The translations under genes and the position numbers were made by a program. This document shows, one piece after another, positions 20,377 to 30,003 of a DNA stretch of 64,000 nt. A model generated the notes under the pieces. That model did not search any database and was not told the origin of the DNA. It saw only the letters and a list, made by a program, of their open reading frames with translations. Numbering within the stretch: the stretch's first letter is position 1; each line of letters starts with the position of its first letter. The DNA comes from a candidate division WS6 bacterium OLB21 (GTDB taxonomy: Bacteria > Patescibacteriota > Dojkabacteria > B142 > OLB20): NCBI GenBank assembly GCA_001567305.1, contig JYPD01000014.1, forward strand, positions 1 through 64,000, in the 5' to 3' direction.

Positions 20377-21367
20377 CTGCTTCTTGTCTAAGTTTATCTC
20401 CAAACGACAATATAAACCGATCCCTACCTGCAGTTTTGCCGAAAGAAGACTCTGTTTCAATATTCTGATTCAATTTGGCTCGCTCCCTTGCCCTACTGGC
20501 ACGATCTTGATTAATGAATTGTGCCTCTGCTACTGACCTACTTCTCGTGAATCCACCGAAAGATTTATTTATCGTTCGATTCTCAAGAATATTTCCGATA
20601 AGAAGGATTAGCCCAACAAAGAACACTACAACTGCAATCAGCTGATGATAATCAAGCATTTCATAAAACGAAGGTTGATAATTGGCTGTTATTGTGCGCA
20701 GGTAAAGTTCAGAAACAGAAAATATCAGAAAGAATATTATTGACAACATTCCCTGTTTATTAGCAAATACACGCCAAGTAAGCCCTGAGAAAACCAGGAA
20801 TATTGTAATTATTGAAAATTGAATCAGCTGTATAGAATACCTGACCGTACCATCTGCATATCTAATACCAAGTATACTTTCGGTCAATTCTCCTGCTGCA
20901 TATCCATGGATAAAAAGCCCGATAAGTAAAAACAGATTTGCAAAAGCGTAACTCAGTACCAATTTATCAAACAATAGAAAAACGGTTTTCTTCTGATTAG
21001 AGTTCTTATAGATAATTAACATACCAATTACAAGCCCAAGAAAAATTCCAATATAAGAGAAGTTTCCGTCATTAAACCTAAAAAATGACCATGGTAGCTG
21101 ATATAAAAGCCTTAATCCTTCTGAGGTTTCGTTGAGTGGCAGCAAACCTACGCCCCTCTCGAGATATGTTTCAAGATTAAGAAGCATCCCTAGCAAACGA
21201 GAAGAAATAACTGCTGAAATAATATTTAAGAAGGCAATATCAAAGATTGTATTTGCTTTTAGATCTTTCCTTGTAAATAACCAAAACGAAAGTATATAAG
21301 CAACAAAGAAGACAAAGATAAAAACATATATTAAATATTGTGGCGCATCTAAACTAATCGGACTCAT
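20357..21367 (-). CDS. Lgt-like polytopic membrane protein (divergent)
   Basis: 336 residues with about seven membrane helices and a basic cytoplasmic C-terminal tail of about 70 residues. The order of helices and the segments SYIGIFLGLVIGML, IGLFIHGYAAGELTESILGIRYADG and YSIQLIQF resemble prolipoprotein diacylglyceryl transferase (Lgt), which starts lipoprotein maturation. The HGG of the catalytic loop and several conserved Arg/Asn residues are not obvious, so activity is uncertain. The position directly before the LspA fusion, which performs the next step of the same pathway, supports the call. Confidence 0.5.
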   Translation of the reverse strand: MSPISLDAPQYLIYVFIFVFFVAYILSFWLFTRKDLKANTIFDIAFLNIISAVISSRLLGMLLNLETYLERGVGLLPLNETSEGLRLLYQLPWSFFRFNDGNFSYIGIFLGLVIGMLIIYKNSNQKKTVFLLFDKLVLSYAFANLFLLIGLFIHGYAAGELTESILGIRYADGTVRYSIQLIQFSIITIFLVFSGLTWRVFANKQGMLSIIFFLIFSVSELYLRTITANYQPSFYEMLDYHQLIAVVVFFVGLILLIGNILENRTINKSFGGFTRSRSVAEAQFINQDRASRARERAKLNQNIETESSFGKTAGRDRFILSFGDKLRQEADGKDSN

Positions 21368-21397
21368 ATTGTTTATGCTTATAGTATATCTTAACAG

Positions 21398-22673
21398 CTA
21401 GAAGTTGATATTTGCTGTTAAATTCGAGAAATCAGTATTTGCAGGAGCTAGAGTGGCAATTAGCATTTCCTTACCTTCCAGCATTTCTCTCCATGCATCT
21501 ATCACACTGTTCCTATTCTCAGAATTTAGCCTATTAATGTACTCATCCACCGAAAGTAATTCGTCTTTTAATAATTTTTGAAGTCCGAACCATACGGCTA
21601 TGTCTTCTGCAGCTTCGAGATCGGTTGTCATCGATCCCAGTAGGTAGTTTCTAGCTCTTTCAAAATCTTTGTCCGAAAAATCTCCTTTGATCAGCGATTC
21701 TAGCTCGGTCAATATTGCTTCAATTGCCTTTTTAGCATTTTTTTTTATCTGTTCCTAGAGCTATCGAGTACCTGCCTGTGTCGGCATAACTAGAAATAGA
21801 TGCTCCGATATAATATGCGAGCCCTAGTTCGTCCCTAATCTTTTGAAACAATTTTGATCCGAATCCATAACTCAATATTGAATTACCAATTTGTAAAGCA
21901 TACTTATTCTTTGAGTTTCGTCTTGGAGCATATCCTCCCATAACAATATGTGCTTGTTCCAGATCCTTATTTTCAACCACAAAATTATTGCTGATTCTAT
22001 GGTTTGAAAAATGTTGCGGCTCAATTGTTTGTCCTTGTGGTAAGGAACCAAAATGGATCTCACAGAGTTCTTCTGCAAGTTCCTTATCAAAATTTCCAGC
22101 AATACTGATTAACAGATTTGCTTTTGTGTAGTACTTCTCGGCGAACAATCTTAGTTGCTCTCGGCTAGTTGCCTTTACGGTTTCTTGCGTTCCTGCAATA
22201 TTTCTTCCCAAAGGGTGTCTTGCAAACAAGTTCTCCGTAAAAATTTCGCTAACCCTGGATCTTGGCAAGTCGTTATACATCTTTATTTCTTCACAAATAA
22301 CGCCCTTCTCTTTTTCTATTTCACTTTCAGTAAAGAGTGGCGAATTAATCATATCTGCTAAGATTTCAAAGCTTTTCTCGAAATTATCCTTTGGAATTTT
22401 TATGTAGTAACCTGTGTAGTCATATGAGGTAAAGGCATTAGAAGTCCCGCCGAGTAGTTCGATTTCCATACCAATAATCTTGCTTGTTGGGTATCTTTTA
22501 GATCCCTTAAATAGTGTATGCTCCACAAAGTGAGCGATCCCAGCCTCTGCATCAGTTTCGTATCTGGATCCTACGCCTGCAAGAACCACTATCGCAACTG
22601 AAGGACTGGTATTATTATCTACTAAGAGAGTTCTGACACCGGATTTAGTAATTTTGAAATCTGGTTTCATCAA
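21398..22673 (-). CDS. M16 family zinc peptidase (one frameshift)
   Basis: Insulinase/PqqL-like metallopeptidase of about 425 residues. The inverted zinc motif HFVEHTLFKG (HxxEH) is near residue 49, with the third ligand expected in EKGVICEEIKMY. The C-terminal inactive-like repeat includes GFGSKLFQKIRDELGLAYYIGA. The frame breaks at the 9-base T-run 21738-21746; eight T residues restore DKKNAKKAIEAILTELESL and join to the downstream segment ending at 21398. Substrate unknown; relatives process peptides, often as pairs, but here only one copy is seen. Confidence 0.88.
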
Positions 22674-22676
22674 TGA

Positions 22677-23355
22677 TTACTTCCTTCTCTTCTTTTTTCT
22701 TTTCTTTTTATGTTTTTGGGAAGAGTCATCTATGGAGGGTTGATCTAACTTAACTGGAAGTGATGCTTCTAGATCTGTGCTTTGCTCAACTTTTTTTTGT
22801 ACTTTTTTTCGCGACACTCTTAATTTTGGCCGCAACAGCTTTAAGCTTTCCATTAACACTTGATATTATTGTTCTTCCGGTAATAGACCTTACTGGTTTA
22901 TCGGCATCTGCTGACTGAATATCTGCTCTACTTACAACTTGTTTTTGAGAGTCATCTGAAAGGAAGCTAACATCTATCTTCATTTCAGAATCGTTATCTG
23001 AGGCGATTCGTTTTGGATTGATTTTTAATTCGAAACTCATTACTACTCCATTTTCTCCGGTGAAATTGACGATTGGAACATTGACCCCTCCATCAATCCA
23101 GTCCTCAAAATCTTCGATAGTAGCAGGTCTGATTAAGAGGTAAACAAAAAGGAACGGGAACTGAAGTAAGAAGTTAGCTACCGCAATCACTATTGAAACC
23201 CAGCGTCTTTTGAATCTTTTCTGGGCATCGGCATACACCCACATGCTTACTACCAGCCAAAGGATAGCTAAATAAAGAAAAACAGCAGGAATAATCAGAT
23301 CTTGATAAGGAACATCTGAATTTAAGTCTAAGAATTGTAGTAACGCTTCAACCAT
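22677..23355 (-). CDS. Hypothetical membrane protein with Lys/Arg-rich tail (one frameshift)
   Basis: About 226 residues after joining two frames at the T-run 22791-22798 (seven rather than eight T gives STKKVEQSTDLE). Two membrane helices lie at about residues 18-40 and 50-75, followed by a soluble part with no known motif and a tail ending KHKKKRKKKRRK. The helix pair with YADAQKRFKRRW between them is a pattern I have seen in small uncharacterised CPR proteins, but no function can be given. Ends 4 bases before the M16 gene start. Confidence 0.65.
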
Positions 23356-23380
23356 GATTTCAAAAAATAATATTTAGCAA

Positions 23381-23945
23381 TTACACTCTACCTAAATACT
23401 CGTATGTTTGTGTGTTGATTTTAATAATTTCTCCTTCTTTTAGGAAAAGTGGGACTTTGATTTGCAATCCGGTTTCCATAACCGCATTCTTTAAGGCGTT
23501 TTGAGCTGTGTTTCCAGCTACTGCAGGATCTGTTGTTTGAATTTTTTAGATCTACAGTTTTTGGCAGTTCGATACTCACTGGGATTCCATCGATATACAA
23601 AGTAATAACTTTAGATCCTTCGATCATGAAGAGAAGTTCGTCTTGGATTTGTTCAACTGGGAGCTCGAACTGAGAGAAGTCCTCGTTACTCATAAAGTAT
23701 GCATTTGAATCATCTGCATACAAGAACTGTGCTGATTGTTTTGCAACATCTGCCTCCTGGACACTTTGTTCGTTTGTGAAAGTTTTCTCCGTAATAACGC
23801 CGTTTTCAATATCTCTTACTTTAAGCCGGATAGTTGCTTGGCCTCTTCCCTTTTTAATATGCTGATATTTTAATACTACATATTTACGATCATCAAGTTC
23901 AAAGACTGAACCGTTTCTTAAAGCATTAGATGCGATAGTTCCCAT
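23381..23945 (-). CDS. efp: Elongation factor P (one frameshift)
   Basis: KOW-like N-terminal domain, then two OB domains. It has GSVFELDDRKYVVLKYQHIKKGRGQATIRLKVRDI (reported as positions 23840-23920), with Lys at the tip of the conserved loop where EF-P is modified in some bacteria. The frame shifts at the T-run 23542-23547; five T residues give DLKIQTTDPAVAGNTAQNALK and the usual end EGEIIKINTQTYEYLGRV, with stop at 23381. The start is the ATG at 23945 because further upstream the frame runs into the tRNA gene. EF-P relieves stalling at proline stretches, which are frequent in the PilT extension and the pseudopilin linker encoded here. Confidence 0.92.
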
Positions 23946-23969
23946 AGAATTTTTTAAATTTATTAAAAA

Positions 23970-24055
23970 TGCTGGTGGTGGGGGTCGAACCCACACGCGG
24001 GGTAAGCCGCACGGGATTTTGAGTCCCGCGTGTCTGCCAATTCCACCACACCAGC
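23970..24055 (-). tRNA. tRNA-Leu (CAA)
   Basis: Read on the minus strand, the acceptor stem GCTGGTG pairs with CACCAGC; D-loop with TGGTGGAATTGGCAGAC; anticodon stem CGGGA/TCCCG around the loop CTCAAAA, giving anticodon CAA (codon UUG); a long variable arm typical of class II tRNA; T-arm GTGGGTTCGACCCCCAC. The discriminator is A and the terminal CCA is not encoded (TTTTT follows), so the CCA-adding enzyme at 62035-63483 is required. Confidence 0.97.
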
Positions 24056-24115
24056 AAGAATTAAGCAGTGTTTGCAAGGATTATAAGTGATGAGTAGGAA
24101 AAAGACAAAACGAAA

Positions 24116-24529
24116 CTACCCTTTTTTTGTTCCCATCTCTCGGTTATACATCGGCATTCGTGTTAGCTGTCCTGCTATACGCTGCAAAGCATTTTTTCTG
24201 GCAGCAATTCCACTTTTTAAGCCTCCTATTGCTTCTTTTACATTTGCAAGCCCTTCTTTAATTTGGGCAATTCTGGAAACAAGAGTTTTTCGGTCTGCAG
24301 AAAACTTGGAGAGTTGATCCATTAACTGTTTTCTAGCCTCAGGTGGAATATTGCCAGCCAACCTATCTCGAACCTGACCAATGGCATTATCGATTGCTGC
24401 TTTGCTTCCTTCCATTTGAGAAAGTGCCTTGAGCATACTCTCGCGTTGCGCCTCTACATTAGATTTCTGAGATTCTGCTCGTAATATTTCTGATCGAAGT
24501 TGTGATATTTGAGGTGCCCCACCTGCCAT
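24116..24529 (-). CDS. Hypothetical coiled-coil protein
   Basis: 137 residues, Ala/Gln/Lys/Glu-rich with heptad-like spacing over nearly the full length, short basic end (GTKKG). No signal peptide and no membrane helix. Not recognised. Transcribed towards the tRNA, 21 bases after the next gene upstream, probably the same operon. Confidence 0.65.
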   Translation of the reverse strand: MAGGAPQISQLRSEILRAESQKSNVEAQRESMLKALSQMEGSKAAIDNAIGQVRDRLAGNIPPEARKQLMDQLSKFSADRKTLVSRIAQIKEGLANVKEAIGGLKSGIAARKNALQRIAGQLTRMPMYNREMGTKKG

Positions 24530-24550
24530 ATAATGTGAACTAACTCAAAA

Positions 24551-24901
24551 TTAAACTTCGGTATTATCAGAGTTTTGTTTCTGTAGATAATCGTTTCTAA
24601 ATTGGACCAGGACTTGAAGAATTTGATTTTCTAAATCGGGTATGCTTTCAACCAGATAATTAAGTAACCCATCTTGTGCAGCACCTTTTTCGACAAGTTT
24701 ATCAAATTCACCTTTTTGCTCTGCGGTAAGCATTGGCTCAAAATAATCTACGAGATTATCGCCAAATATATCGTACAGTCTTGATGACTCTTGATTCAAA
24801 AAGTCCATATCGATATCGTCACCGTGCTTTTCTTGAACAAGCTGCATCATAAAACTAAGGACATTTTGGTCTTTAGGATCGGAATTATTTGAATTGGTCA
24901 T
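24551..24901 (-). CDS. Small acidic hypothetical protein
   Basis: 116 residues, acidic and helical, with a central LTAEQKGEFDKLVEKGAAQ segment. It resembles short uncharacterised CPR proteins of the DUF5663 type, but I cannot confirm the family. No membrane segment. First gene of the leftward unit with the coiled-coil protein; the divergent dockerin-like gene starts 104 bases away. Confidence 0.6.
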   Translation of the reverse strand: MTNSNNSDPKDQNVLSFMMQLVQEKHGDDIDMDFLNQESSRLYDIFGDNLVDYFEPMLTAEQKGEFDKLVEKGAAQDGLLNYLVESIPDLENQILQVLVQFRNDYLQKQNSDNTEV

Positions 24902-25005
24902 CTGAAAACTAATAAAGTATTTTTAATTTTACTCTATGCGATCAAGAAATGAAAATCCAGAATTGACTTCTACCAGGTCAATGACTACATTATATTAGGC
25001 TAATA

Positions 25006-25677
25006 ATGTTTTTGAAGTATAAAAAATACCTAACAAACTTTTTTTATTTCGCTGCCGGTTTAAGTTTGCTGGTAAGTATTGTATTAGTTGTTTGGCTTCT
25101 GCAAAAGACAGACGGAAATATTTTAGGACTCCATTGGTGCAACGGCATATCTCCCTGTACAGAAGGTCCGCAACCCCCCGTAACAGTTACTGCATTCATA
25201 CGAATTGTAGATGTTAAATTCACTGTTTATCCCGAAAAAAGGGAGCCTGCAATTGGAAACTGGGCTACCATAGCCGATGTTAGACTTCAAGATTGCAACA
25301 ATTCAAACAATTTCACTTATAATGCCATTGTCACAAATTCAATTGGTAAGGGCACGGTTGTGATCCCCTCTTCTAATCCTTTACCTGAAGGTGACTATAG
25401 ATTTTTCATTCGTGGTTTTTCTCATCTAAACGAAGAATTCAACTGTTATACATTAGATACTATCGGACCAGATATTGACCTGACACTTGAAGGCAAAGAG
25501 CTTCTTGCGGGCGAGGTTAGTAACAGTTATGATAATTATGTAAATTCCCTAGATATGTCTGTGCTTATAGGTAAGCTGTTTACTAATGACTACAAAAGCG
25601 ATCTTAATCAAGATACTTTGGTAAATGGCCTTGATTTTGGCAACCAAATTTACAACCTATTTAAAAATGGCGACTAA
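25006..25677 (+). CDS. Membrane-anchored protein with C-terminal dockerin-like module
   Basis: 223 residues. One helix (about residues 12-34) anchors or exports the protein; a beta-rich domain with paired cysteines spans 40-165; the last 58 residues look like a type I dockerin. The second calcium loop is canonical (DLNQDTLVNGLDFGNQI, with Asp, Asn, Asp at spacing 1-3-5 and Asn/Asp at 9 and 12). The first (EVSNSYDNYVNSLDMSVL) keeps VNSLD but lacks the usual Asp-x-Asn-x-Asp. It stands 3 bases before the cohesin-like gene. Dockerins bind cohesins with high affinity; pairing of these two neighbours is an inference. Confidence 0.75.
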   Translation: MFLKYKKYLTNFFYFAAGLSLLVSIVLVVWLLQKTDGNILGLHWCNGISPCTEGPQPPVTVTAFIRIVDVKFTVYPEKREPAIGNWATIADVRLQDCNNSNNFTYNAIVTNSIGKGTVVIPSSNPLPEGDYRFFIRGFSHLNEEFNCYTLDTIGPDIDLTLEGKELLAGEVSNSYDNYVNSLDMSVLIGKLFTNDYKSDLNQDTLVNGLDFGNQIYNLFKNGD

Positions 25678-25680
25678 TCG

Positions 25681-27600
25681 ATGAAACTATCATATAAAAT
25701 TCTGCTTTCTTCAATAACTTTCTTTTTGTTTTTCTTAATTGGAAACAGCAAAGCACAAGCAGGGTCTTTTTACTTCTCACCTGCTAATGCCAACCTGATT
25801 CAAGGCTGTATCAATGAAGTTGTCGTCATGGTTGATACTGCCGGTGCAAATTCAAACGCAGCAGATATTGAAATTACTTATAATCCTGCTCAGATACAGG
25901 TCTTAGATTCAGACCTTATCACTCCTGGGGTGCAGGTTATCCCCGGTAACGCCTATCAGGCATATGTTTACAACAATGTAACACCCGGGGTGATTAAAGT
26001 CGCTGCTGGTTCTTTTATCGGTGACTTGAACGGAGTTGCAACGCTCTTAAAAATACAATTTCAATCAATTGGAGCCACGGTAAGCTCTGGTTTTACAATT
26101 AACTTTACAGGACCCGGCAATACACTTGATAGTAATATTGCAGAAACAACTACCAGCGATGATCTTTTAACCTCAGTAACAAACGGATTTTATACTTTCT
26201 CTAGTGGAAGTTGCATCGCTGACACTACACCACCAACAATCAGTTTTACAAATCCAGTTAGTAATGCTTCTGGTGTAGGGCCGTCTGCAAATCTAGTTAT
26301 CACCTTGTCAGATAATCAAAGTGGCGTTGATATTGACTCTGTTGTTGTAACCTTTAATGGAGTACCCTACCAAAATGGCGATGCAGGATTTAATTTTACC
26401 GGAAGCCCAGGAAGCTATGTCATCACGATTACGCCAGTTGGAGGAATTCCTCAAGGGGTTGCCTCAACTCTTGTAGTTCAGGCAAAAGATCTTGCCGGAA
26501 ATAGCGCTAGTAGAATCATGAACTTTAATGTTCCGGCAGCCCCGATAGTTACTCCCGGACCAACACAACCGCCTGTCCAGCAAGATACAGTTGCCCCAAT
26601 TATTACACCAGAAGACCCTCAAGATGGGTCACAGGTTGAAATAAATACAAATCTAAACATCAATATCACAGACGATGCCAGTGGTGTTAATCTCGGAAGT
26701 CTGATTCTTATATTGAACGGTAAACAGTATAAGTTTAATAGTCCACAAGTAAGTTACTCAGGCGATCCAAATAATTACACATTTATACTTGATCCAGAAT
26801 CACTTCTGCCAGCAAACAGTCTTTCATACTTAACGATTTTTGTTAAGGACAATGCCGGCAATGCATCAATAAAGACTATTAGCTTTGGACCAGACCTGAG
26901 CAAACTACCCGACACAGATACTCCAGATTGTCTATGCCCTACCCCTACATCACCTCTACCTGATTCATATACTGATGTTGTCCGAATCTACCAATCTATA
27001 AACACAATACTACCATCAAACCTTAAATCCTTAGGCTTGCCGGGTTTCATCTCAGCTTTATTAGCCTTACTAACTGTGCTTGCAATGCTCAGCCTGCTAA
27101 AGATTCCAGATCTACTTCTTTTCTTGTTTACCAAAGGAAACAATCGACCTTGGGGTGTTGTTTATCAAGAGGATAGCGGAGAACCCGTTGCGGGAGCAAA
27201 AGCAATATTGAAAAGTATGGAAACAGAGGCATTTATAGAAAAATCAGTTACCGACTTTCAAGGAAGATACCAATTTGATCAACCTGCTGGTGATTATATG
27301 TTGCATGTTTCAAAGAACGGTTTCGGCGAAAAGGAATTAGGCATTAGGCACGAAATAAACAGTCAAATTGATTACATCGACCTGGCCGTTGATAATACCG
27401 GACCTATAATGCTAGTTATGAACTTTATTAAAAAGATTATCAGGTTTATCCAAAAACAACATCTGGCTTTCGCCTCTGCAGGTCTTGTCTTATCAATCGT
27501 ATCTTATATGTTTGTGCCGACAGCCATTGCTCTGCTTCTAACAATCTTCTATAGTCTTTGGATACTAATCGGGGGTACACTAACTTTTGTAAAGTCTTAA
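25681..27600 (+). CDS. Cohesin-like surface protein with Ig-like domains and membrane helices
   Basis: 639 residues. Signal peptide (1-27, ending KAQAG), then a cohesin-type beta domain (about 30-175: INEVVVMVDTAGANSNAAD, then VLDSDLITPGVQVIPG and a closing VTNGFYTF). Two Ig-like repeats follow, each opening DTTPPTISFTNP or DTVAPIITPEDPQDGS and joined by a Pro/Thr linker. A membrane helix lies at about 457-475, then a CarboxypepD_reg-like fold (WGVVYQEDSGEPVAGAKA, GRYQFDQPAGDYML), and two more helices at the end. The arrangement places the cohesin and Ig modules outside the cell. It follows the dockerin-like gene by 3 bases and converges on the histidine kinase gene. Confidence 0.8.
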   Translation: MKLSYKILLSSITFFLFFLIGNSKAQAGSFYFSPANANLIQGCINEVVVMVDTAGANSNAADIEITYNPAQIQVLDSDLITPGVQVIPGNAYQAYVYNNVTPGVIKVAAGSFIGDLNGVATLLKIQFQSIGATVSSGFTINFTGPGNTLDSNIAETTTSDDLLTSVTNGFYTFSSGSCIADTTPPTISFTNPVSNASGVGPSANLVITLSDNQSGVDIDSVVVTFNGVPYQNGDAGFNFTGSPGSYVITITPVGGIPQGVASTLVVQAKDLAGNSASRIMNFNVPAAPIVTPGPTQPPVQQDTVAPIITPEDPQDGSQVEINTNLNINITDDASGVNLGSLILILNGKQYKFNSPQVSYSGDPNNYTFILDPESLLPANSLSYLTIFVKDNAGNASIKTISFGPDLSKLPDTDTPDCLCPTPTSPLPDSYTDVVRIYQSINTILPSNLKSLGLPGFISALLALLTVLAMLSLLKIPDLLLFLFTKGNNRPWGVVYQEDSGEPVAGAKAILKSMETEAFIEKSVTDFQGRYQFDQPAGDYMLHVSKNGFGEKELGIRHEINSQIDYIDLAVDNTGPIMLVMNFIKKIIRFIQKQHLAFASAGLVLSIVSYMFVPTAIALLLTIFYSLWILIGGTLTFVKS

Positions 27601-27606
27601 TGGCAC

Positions 27607-30003
27607 TTACTTGATGATAGGTGCTGAACCTTCAACTTGTTCCATTCCTGATAAAGGTATAGTCACATAGAAGGTTGATCCTTTCCCTACTTCAGATTCA
27701 AACCAGATCTTTCCATTAAACTTGTCCACCATAGACTTAACAATATAAAGCCCCAAGCCAGAACCGCTAACATCTAGCTGTTTAATATTATCGGCTCGGA
27801 ACATTTTTTCAAATACTCTATCTTGTTGATCTTTAGGTATACCGTAGCCTGTGTCGGAAATTTTGATTAGAATTTCTTCTTTAGAGTCATCGGAGCTTTG
27901 TTTAAGAATATCGAAACTAACAGTACCTCCGTTTGGCGTGTATTTTAATGCATTAGAAAGTAAATTAGACATTATCATTCTCAGGAGTTTTTCATCTGCT
28001 CTAATAGTTTGAATCTGATCGCTAAAATTATTATTAAGAATTATATTCTTCTCTTGAACTAGGTAATTAAATTCTTTAATTATATTTTCGGCAAGTTTAG
28101 ATATATTAATCTCTGTTGGCGTAATAGGAAGTGTTCCAAGCTCGATCCTTGAAACATCTAATAAGGAATTAATCAAATCTAACATTCTTTCTGTTGCTTG
28201 CTTAATCTCAGTTATGTATTCCTTATCAGAACCACTGTATTTTGAATCGAAATCCTGCATTAGCATTTCGATATACCAACTGATTGTGGTAATTGGAGTT
28301 CTAAGCTGATGAGATACCATAGATACGAACTCGCTTTTTGCTAAATCAATTTGTTTTGATTGTGTGATATCTCTCATAATCTCTACAGCTCCAATAATCT
28401 TGTTTTGAAAAACTACCATTGAGACTGTTGAGGCTATTGGAATTCTAACCCCATTGCTACTTAGTAGATAATATTCTCCCGTTTTGTTTGTTTGCAAAGC
28501 GACAGCTTCTTCTATCGGAGTTTTTGCAAGCTTGAGAATATTTCCCTTTGCATCTTTTCCTAAAATATTCATCACTTTGCTTACTGGTCTTCCGATAGCC
28601 TTGCTTGGATCTACACCAAGCATAGCGATTGCGGCTGGATTAGCCATTATTAGATTACCTTGCCTGTCTACTGCTAAGATACCTTCTCCAATTGAACCAA
28701 GGAAGGCCTCTGTTCTTGCTTTTTCTTCTTCTGAAACCTTTCTTGCTAATTCTACATCTTCCATAACATTCATAATCGCCATTTTTATTTCAGATAATCT
28801 GGCATTACTCTCCTCTAATTTGGACACCTTATTAGTAAGTTTCGCAGTAGCAGATTGAACGCGCATCTCGAGGTTTTGATTCATTTCCTGAAGATCTTTT
28901 GCCATCGCATTGACGGATTTTGCAAGTAAGCCGATTTCATCGTTCGAGCGCACTTCTACTCTATTTGTTAGGTTCCCGCGAGCAATCTGAGTAACCGTTC
29001 CGGTGATTGACTCTATAGGTTTAACTATTGTTCGAGTTAATAGACTGACTACAAGAAAGACAACTAGGAATAAGACTAAGTTTGACAGTATCAACTGATC
29101 TCTTAGTCTGTATACACCGCTAAGAATGACTTCTTCAGGTATCTCTTTAATAACTAGCCAATAGTCTGAATCTAGGCTTGGAAAGACTACTCTCTCGAAG
29201 CTATACAGACTAGCATCAAGAATAAATGTATCTCTAATATTGTTTTGTAAGGAATAAAGTTTGTCATCTAAAATGTTATAGATGTTTTCTCCTACCTTAA
29301 AGCTGTCAACTCTATAAATCTGTGAATTTGTGGCTAGTATAGTTCCGGAATCAGAAACAATGTATTCTGCGAATCTATTATTACTGCTTGTTTCATTTAT
29401 AAAGGGTGTTAGGTTTATATCTACAAGAAAGACAATATAAGCCGTTGTATTCCCGGATAGGGCTATTGGTCTTATAAAGTAGACTTCAGTAATTAGTTCA
29501 TTATTGTATTGATAAGTGAAATAATCGCTAATCGTTTGCCCCTCTTCTAGATCTGAAAGTACAAGAAACGGATCAGCATGCTTGATTAAATCATAAACAT
29601 CCTCAATAGATTGTTCGTTTTGCAGAAACGAAGGATTCTTGAAATCGTATAACGGATTTCCCTGTGAGTCTAAAAGAAATATCCTGCTGAGGTAATTCTT
29701 ATACTGGATAAAAGTATTGAAATCATTATCGATAACTTCTTGAGGCATATTATCCAAACTACCTAGAGTGGTTGTATGCTTAACGATGTGAGTAGCAAGC
29801 ATTCCAACCTCTTTTTCTATCTGTTGAAGGGCAGTTGTTATTGCTCTTGCTCGAACTGCTGTTGTGCTGACACTCTCGTTAATACTCTGATCTAAAGCAA
29901 GACTTGTCTGGTTTTGTATACTAAAATATGCCAACACAGACATACCTAAACCTAGGGTTAGTGAAAGAATCAGTGTTACTTTTGTAGATAGTTTAATTTT
30001 CAT
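27607..30003 (-). CDS. Sensor histidine kinase (Cache-HAMP-PAS-HisKA-HATPase)
   Basis: 798 residues. Helix 1 (about 8-30), a large extracytoplasmic double-Cache-like domain (about 31-300), helix 2 (about 305-328), HAMP (329-380), a coiled linker, a PAS domain (about 430-545, ILAVDRQGNLIMANPAAI), HisKA with phospho-acceptor His in SHQLRTPITT near 562, and HATPase with NLLSNALKYTPNGG, DTGYGIPKDQQ and GSGLGLYIVK. Complete and probably active. It overlaps the PAS/GAF gene by 11 bases and is the last gene of the filament operon, so the response regulator at 38188-38600 is a likely partner (inference). Confidence 0.93.
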   Translation of the reverse strand: MKIKLSTKVTLILSLTLGLGMSVLAYFSIQNQTSLALDQSINESVSTTAVRARAITTALQQIEKEVGMLATHIVKHTTTLGSLDNMPQEVIDNDFNTFIQYKNYLSRIFLLDSQGNPLYDFKNPSFLQNEQSIEDVYDLIKHADPFLVLSDLEEGQTISDYFTYQYNNELITEVYFIRPIALSGNTTAYIVFLVDINLTPFINETSSNNRFAEYIVSDSGTILATNSQIYRVDSFKVGENIYNILDDKLYSLQNNIRDTFILDASLYSFERVVFPSLDSDYWLVIKEIPEEVILSGVYRLRDQLILSNLVLFLVVFLVVSLLTRTIVKPIESITGTVTQIARGNLTNRVEVRSNDEIGLLAKSVNAMAKDLQEMNQNLEMRVQSATAKLTNKVSKLEESNARLSEIKMAIMNVMEDVELARKVSEEEKARTEAFLGSIGEGILAVDRQGNLIMANPAAIAMLGVDPSKAIGRPVSKVMNILGKDAKGNILKLAKTPIEEAVALQTNKTGEYYLLSSNGVRIPIASTVSMVVFQNKIIGAVEIMRDITQSKQIDLAKSEFVSMVSHQLRTPITTISWYIEMLMQDFDSKYSGSDKEYITEIKQATERMLDLINSLLDVSRIELGTLPITPTEINISKLAENIIKEFNYLVQEKNIILNNNFSDQIQTIRADEKLLRMIMSNLLSNALKYTPNGGTVSFDILKQSSDDSKEEILIKISDTGYGIPKDQQDRVFEKMFRADNIKQLDVSGSGLGLYIVKSMVDKFNGKIWFESEVGKGSTFYVTIPLSGMEQVEGSAPIIK

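Noticed and set aside
22677-22859. Separate 60-residue basic protein
   Set aside because: It is the continuation of the frame at 22786-23355 after a homopolymer indel, not an independent gene.
23946-24077. N-terminal extension of EF-P
   Set aside because: The extra 44 codons run through the tRNA-Leu gene; the natural EF-P start is at 23945.
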